DNA of 9,619 bases from the NCBI GenBank assembly GCA_023423215.1, contig JAFAFZ010000033.1, forward strand, positions 1-9,619. Reading direction: 5' to 3'. Source of the stretch: Actinomycetes bacterium. Lineage in GTDB: Bacteria; Actinomycetota; Acidimicrobiia; Acidimicrobiales; Microtrichaceae. Shown piece after piece: positions 6,367 to 9,619 of this stretch. Each line of letters starts with the position of its first letter. Within the stretch, counting starts at the first letter, position 1. A model generated the notes under the pieces. The model ran no database searches. It was not told the origin of the DNA and worked only from the letters and a program-made list of their open reading frames with translations. A program made the position numbers and the translations under genes.

Positions 6367-7401
6367 GTGCTGGACGTGATCGTGGTGGGTGCCGGGGCGA
6401 TGGGTTCCGCGACGGCGTGGCAGCTCGCCCGACGTGGGCGATCGGTCGCCCTGGTCGAGCAGTTCGAACCGGGACACGACCGCGGGTCGTCGCACGGCGC
6501 CACCCGCATCTTCCGGCTGGCCTACCGCGACCCGACCTATCTGCGCCTGGCGGTCGAGGCGCAGCGCAGCTGGCGCGAGCTGGAGGAGGACTCGGGCGAG
6601 ACGCTGCTCGAGCTGACGGGCCAGCTCGACCACGGCGCCCCGGCGGCGATCGAGCAGATCGCCGGCCACCTCGATGCGGCCGGCTTCGTCGCCGAGCGCC
6701 TGGGTCCCGACGAGGCCGCCGAGCGCTGGCCCGGGATGCGCTTCGACCGTGCAGTGGTCCACTCGCCCGACGGCGGGCGCGTCTTCGCGGACCGCACGGT
6801 CGCGACCCTCCAGCGCCGCGCCGCAGAGCTGGGCGCCGAGGTCGCCTTCGACGAACCGGTCGAGCGGGTCGAGGTGCTCGGGGACGAGGCCCGGATCACG
6901 ACGTCACGCCGCACGCTGCGCGCCCGCACCGTCGTGGTCGCCGCAGGTCCCTGGGCCCGCGAGGTAGCGCCGGCGACGATCCCGCTGCCCGAGCTGACCG
7001 TGTCGGTGGAACGGCCGGTGCACTTCGCGCCACGTGATCCGTCGATGCGCTGGCCCAGCTTCCTGCACCACCTCGATGGCGCCGCGACAGCGCTGGACTT
7101 CGGTGCCTACGGGCTCGAGACGCCGGGTGAGGGCGTCAAGGTCGGCGTCGACCACGCGCCCGACGTCGAGGCGGTCGTCGCCTACGCCGAGCAGTGGCAC
7201 CCCGGCCTGGTGCCGGTGCCGGTCAGCTCGACCACCTGCCGGTTCACGTCGACCCCCGACGAGCACTTCGTGCTGGATCGCCACGGGCCGGTCGTCGTGT
7301 GCTCGCCCTGCTCGGGGCACGGGTTCAAGTTCACACCGATCATCGGCGAGCTGGCTGCGGACCTGTGCGACGGCCTGGAGCCCCGGTACCGGTTCGGCTG
7401 A
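6367..7401 (+). CDS. Monomeric sarcosine oxidase-like flavoenzyme
   Basis: FAD-dependent amine oxidase of the monomeric sarcosine oxidase / N-methyltryptophan oxidase family (DAO fold), expected to oxidise an N-methyl or secondary amino acid to the imine while producing H2O2. Length 344 residues, against about 390 for Bacillus MSOX. The dinucleotide site VIVVGAGAMGSA (4-15) opens the protein, which supports the GTG at 6367; no earlier in-frame start or clear ribosome-binding site is seen. The family signature GSSHGATRIFR (40-50) supplies Arg47 and Arg50. Cys291 in TTCRFTSTPDEHF matches the Cys that binds FAD covalently in MSOX, Lys258 matches the oxygen-activating Lys265, and Lys321 in SGHGFKF matches the active-site Lys348. 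The position of MSOX His269 appears to be Asp262, with His263 next to it, so the substrate may differ. The gene converges on the TetR gene with a 24-base gap. Confidence 0.9.
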   Translation: MLDVIVVGAGAMGSATAWQLARRGRSVALVEQFEPGHDRGSSHGATRIFRLAYRDPTYLRLAVEAQRSWRELEEDSGETLLELTGQLDHGAPAAIEQIAGHLDAAGFVAERLGPDEAAERWPGMRFDRAVVHSPDGGRVFADRTVATLQRRAAELGAEVAFDEPVERVEVLGDEARITTSRRTLRARTVVVAAGPWAREVAPATIPLPELTVSVERPVHFAPRDPSMRWPSFLHHLDGAATALDFGAYGLETPGEGVKVGVDHAPDVEAVVAYAEQWHPGLVPVPVSSTTCRFTSTPDEHFVLDRHGPVVVCSPCSGHGFKFTPIIGELAADLCDGLEPRYRFG

Positions 7402-7425
7402 CGACGGCCCGACGGGCGCGGCGAG

Positions 7426-8067
7426 TCAATCGTCCTCGGCGCGGATGGACGCCGCCGCGTCGTAGAGCCAGTTCATCTCCTGGACCAGCTGGTCGATGGG
7501 CGCCGGGTGCTCGGACAGCGCCTGGTCGACGACGGTCTCACCGACGCCGCCGACGAGCGCGATCGCCGCACGTCGCGTCCGCTCCGGATCCGCCGCCGCT
7601 TGCGGCGACATCTCGCTGGCCTGGCTCGCGACCAGGTCCGCGAAGGCGTGCAGGGTGCGACGGCGGTGCTGCTCGAACTCGGCGCTCACCCCGACGGCCT
7701 CGACGCCGGTGACCCGAGCGCGTCGGGGGTCGGCGAGCATCGAGCGCAGGAAGGCCCCGAGTCCGGCGTGGGCCCGCGCCCGGGGGTCCGGCTCGGCCGC
7801 CAGCACGTCGGTCAGTACGTCGGTCATCGCCGAGTCGACGATGTCGTCGTAGAGCGCACGGAGCAGCTGCTCACGCGAGCCGAACTCGTCGTAGAAGTGG
7901 CGCTCGGTCACCTTGGCGGCGCGGCACAAGGTGCCGATCGACGTCGCGGCGTAGCCCGCGGTCGAGTACAGCTCGAGCGCCGTGTCGAGCAGGCGTCGCC
8001 GACGCTCCTCGCTGCGCTCCTCGTCCGTCATGCCGCGGTACCGACGGTCCGACGACTCGGGTGACAT
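7426..8067 (-). CDS. TetR-family transcriptional regulator
   Basis: 213-residue DNA-binding regulator. The N-terminal TetR helix-turn-helix spans about residues 25-71: LLDTALELYSTAGYAATSI, then LCRAAKV and the recognition region TERHFYDEFGSREQLL. The remaining helical part (about 75-205) would be the ligand-binding and dimerisation domain, too divergent to predict an inducer. The ATG at 8067 is chosen because a promoter-like -10 lies six bases upstream of it, which would make the message leaderless; an in-frame ATG at 8031 is the alternative, and neither has a Shine-Dalgarno sequence. The gene is divergent from the glutaminase gene with a 110-base gap, so self-repression and control of glutaminase are plausible, and it converges on the flavoenzyme gene. 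Family assignment is firm; targets are inference. Confidence 0.93.
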   Translation of the reverse strand: MSPESSDRRYRGMTDEERSEERRRRLLDTALELYSTAGYAATSIGTLCRAAKVTERHFYDEFGSREQLLRALYDDIVDSAMTDVLTDVLAAEPDPRARAHAGLGAFLRSMLADPRRARVTGVEAVGVSAEFEQHRRRTLHAFADLVASQASEMSPQAAADPERTRRAAIALVGGVGETVVDQALSEHPAPIDQLVQEMNWLYDAAASIRAEDD

Positions 8068-8076
8068 GCCGTGACA
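8061..8076. promoter_or_regulatory. GTGACA direct repeat at regulator start
   Basis: GTGACA occurs at 8061-8066 and 8071-8076, spaced ten bases apart, i.e. one helical turn. The pair overlaps the start codon and the -10 region of the TetR gene. A regulator bound here would block its transcription. TetR operators are usually inverted rather than direct repeats, so the assignment is tentative. Confidence 0.3.
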
Positions 8077-8101
8077 GTACCGGCGCTCGCGGTGGCGTCG
8101 A
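8074..8101 (-). promoter_or_regulatory. Candidate leaderless promoter of TetR gene
   Basis: On the minus strand TCGACG (8096-8101) and TACTGT (8074-8079) are separated by 16 bases and resemble a primary-sigma -35 and -10 (TTGACA, TANNNT). Only six bases separate the -10 from the ATG at 8067, so transcription would begin at or next to the start codon. Leaderless messages of this layout are common in actinobacteria. This also explains the missing ribosome-binding site. Confidence 0.5.
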
Positions 8102-8177
8102 GGGACGCCGGATCCGTGCGGGGGCGCAGGGCATCGCACAGACTGGACCGGCCGTCCATGCCGCAGCCGGAGGAGCC

Positions 8178-9619
8178 GTGCCAGTCAGGGAGCAACCCGT
8201 CGGATCCGTCGCGTCGCCGGTGCAGCGCTTCCTCGAGGAGCTGCACGCGCGCCACGCACCCGACGACGGGGGATCGGTGGCGACCTACATCCCCGAGCTG
8301 GGCAGCGCGTATCCGAGCTGGTTCGGGATCTGCCTGGTGACCGTCGACGGCAACGTCTACGAGGTCGGCGAGACCCACCGGCCCTTCACGATCCAGTCCG
8401 TGTCGAAGCCGTTCACGTTCGGGCTCGCGCTCGAGGAGCTCGGCGACGAGGTCGTGCGCTCGCGCATCGGCGTGGAGCCGACGGGCGAGGCGTTCAACTC
8501 GATCACGCTCGCTCCGGGCACCGGCATCCCGTTGAACCCGATGGTCAACGCCGGTGCGATCACCGCCGCCGGACTGGTCGTGGAGCGGCATCCGGAGGAG
8601 GCCGTCGACCGACTGCTGGCCAACCTGTCGAACTATGCGGGCCGGCCCCTCGAGGTCGACCAGGCGGTGTACGAGTCCGAGGCGTCGACCGGCCACCGCA
8701 ACCGGGCGATCGCGCACCTGCTGCGGGGCTCGGGCGCGTTGCAGGTCGACCCGGACGACGCGCTCGTCGCGTACTTCGAGCAGTGCTCGACCTCGCTCGA
8801 CGCCAAGGACCTCGGGGTCATGGCGGCGACGCTGGCGAACGGTGGCGTCAACCCGCTGACCGGCGAACGGGTGGCGGGCGCCGCGACGGTGCGGAGCATG
8901 CTCTCGGTGATGATCACCTGCGGCATGTACGACGGCGCGGGGCAGTGGCTCTACGAGGTCGGCCTGCCGGCGAAGAGCGGCGTCTCCGGCGGGATCCTGG
9001 CGGTGCAACCGGGCCAGTTCGGGCTGGCCGTCTACTCGCCGCCGCTGGACGCGCACGGCAACAGCGTGCGGGGCGTCAAGGTCTGCAGGGACGTCAGCGC
9101 CGAGCTGGCCCTGCACGTCATCCAGTCGGGCCGTCGTCCGCCGTCACCGATCCGCACGGCGTACACGCTGGCGGACGTCGGCTCGAAGCGGGTGCGCCCC
9201 GAGCCCGACCGGCTCGCGCTGGCCCAGGACGGCGGCGTCGTGCTGGTGCTCGAGCTGCAGGGCGAGCTCACCTTCGCCGCGACCGAGATCGTCGTGCAGC
9301 GCGTCGCGGACGCCGAACCGCGGCTCGACGTCGCGGTGCTGGACCTGCGCCGGGTCCGTGGCGTGCAGGCCCCGGTCGTCGGGCTGCTGCGCGACCTGGG
9401 CCGGCAGGTCGAGGACGGAGGGGGTCAGCTGGTGGTCACGTGCGCGGAGCGCTTCCCCGAGATCGCCGCGGGCGAGGGCGACGGGGGAGCGTCGCCGATC
9501 CGCGAGTTCGACGACCTGGACCTGGCGCTGGAGTGGTCCGAGGACCGGGTCCTGGCGCGGGTCCGGCCCGGCAGCGACGACGCCGAGGTCGACCTGGCGG
9601 ACCACGAGATGCTGCGCGG
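8178..9619 (+). CDS. glsA: Glutaminase with C-terminal STAS domain (3' partial)
   Basis: Glutaminase of the serine beta-lactamase-like family, hydrolysing L-glutamine to glutamate and ammonia in the cytosol. 480 codons are visible and the frame runs off the right edge. The GTG at 8178 follows GGAGGAG (8169-8175) closely; an ATG at 8158 is out of frame. Visible catalytic landmarks are Ser74-x-x-Lys77 in IQSVSKPF, Asn124 in NPMVNAGAI, Glu168 in YESEAST, Asn175 in HRNRAIA, Tyr251 in CGMYDGAGQW and the loop PAKSGVSGGI (264-273). The catalytic domain ends near 318. Residues about 345-425 are a STAS domain (VLVLELQGELTF, VAVLDLRRVRG, GLLRDLGRQVEDGGGQLVV); the usual phosphorylatable Ser region reads VQAPV. 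Residues 444-462 (FDDLDLALEWSEDRVLA), then LADHEMLR, resemble the lead-in to a cyclic-nucleotide-binding domain beyond the window. It is divergent from a TetR gene. Confidence 0.95.
   Translation, partial: MPVREQPVGSVASPVQRFLEELHARHAPDDGGSVATYIPELGSAYPSWFGICLVTVDGNVYEVGETHRPFTIQSVSKPFTFGLALEELGDEVVRSRIGVEPTGEAFNSITLAPGTGIPLNPMVNAGAITAAGLVVERHPEEAVDRLLANLSNYAGRPLEVDQAVYESEASTGHRNRAIAHLLRGSGALQVDPDDALVAYFEQCSTSLDAKDLGVMAATLANGGVNPLTGERVAGAATVRSMLSVMITCGMYDGAGQWLYEVGLPAKSGVSGGILAVQPGQFGLAVYSPPLDAHGNSVRGVKVCRDVSAELALHVIQSGRRPPSPIRTAYTLADVGSKRVRPEPDRLALAQDGGVVLVLELQGELTFAATEIVVQRVADAEPRLDVAVLDLRRVRGVQAPVVGLLRDLGRQVEDGGGQLVVTCAERFPEIAAGEGDGGASPIREFDDLDLALEWSEDRVLARVRPGSDDAEVDLADHEMLR

Noticed and set aside
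3646..6762. 1038-codon open frame on the minus strand opposite the lipoprotein
   Set aside because: It is antisense to a lipoprotein with clear signal peptide and blade motifs. Its translation is Arg/Gly/His-rich low complexity typical of the reverse frame of GC-rich genes, and it matches no domain I know.
7402..7425. Short GCCC-GAC-GGGC stem between the flavoenzyme and TetR stop codons
   Set aside because: Only four base pairs with a three-base loop, in a 24-base GC-rich gap; too weak to call a terminator.
8068..8139. N-terminal extension of the TetR regulator from an upstream start at 8139
   Set aside because: The extension is Arg/Pro/His-rich, unlike TetR N-termini, and would cover the promoter-like elements at 8074-8101.
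8158..8160. ATG upstream of the glutaminase
   Set aside because: It is out of frame with the glutaminase domain and begins a shadow frame; the GTG at 8178 is in frame and has a purine-rich site.

Overview
The window is gene-dense and very GC-rich. Codons end mostly in G or C, GTG starts are common, and the window holds a secreted lipoprotein with a long threonine linker and a glutaminase with a C-terminal STAS domain. Together these suggest the chromosome of a high-GC actinobacterium. An Acidimicrobiia-like lineage would fit, but that is inference from style, not a marker gene. I see no integrase, transposase, tRNA, rRNA, CRISPR array or plasmid or phage gene.

Layout. (1) Bases 1-1478, + strand: the tail of a D-2-hydroxyacid dehydrogenase, cut by the left edge, followed after 11 bases by an uncharacterised 176-residue protein, probably one operon. 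(2) Bases 1479-1696: a gap between convergent genes that holds two tandem copies of a ~60-base hairpin repeat. (3) Bases 1697-3556, - strand: a DUF1905-type small protein followed by a 504-residue alkaline-phosphatase-superfamily phosphodiesterase. The phosphodiesterase motifs lie in circularly permuted order, which is the most unusual feature here. (4) Bases 3700-6270, + strand: a large lipoprotein made of an unknown N-terminal region, a Thr-rich linker and a PQQ-type beta-propeller. (5) Bases 6367-7401, + strand: a monomeric-sarcosine-oxidase-like flavoenzyme. (6) Bases 7426-8067, - strand: a TetR-family regulator, apparently with a leaderless promoter. (7) Bases 8178 to the right edge, + strand and divergent from the regulator: a glutaminase fused to a STAS domain, probably continuing into a cyclic-nucleotide-binding domain outside the window.

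The genes do not form one obvious pathway. Local links are the dehydrogenase with its unknown partner, DUF1905 with the phosphodiesterase, and the TetR regulator with the divergent glutaminase. The sarcosine-oxidase-like enzyme and the glutaminase both act on amino-acid nitrogen, so the right half may be loosely connected to amine or amino-acid catabolism (inference). No complete new multi-gene system is evident. The points most worth following are the permuted phosphodiesterase, the tandem hairpin repeat, the glutaminase-STAS fusion, and the unknown partner of the dehydrogenase.
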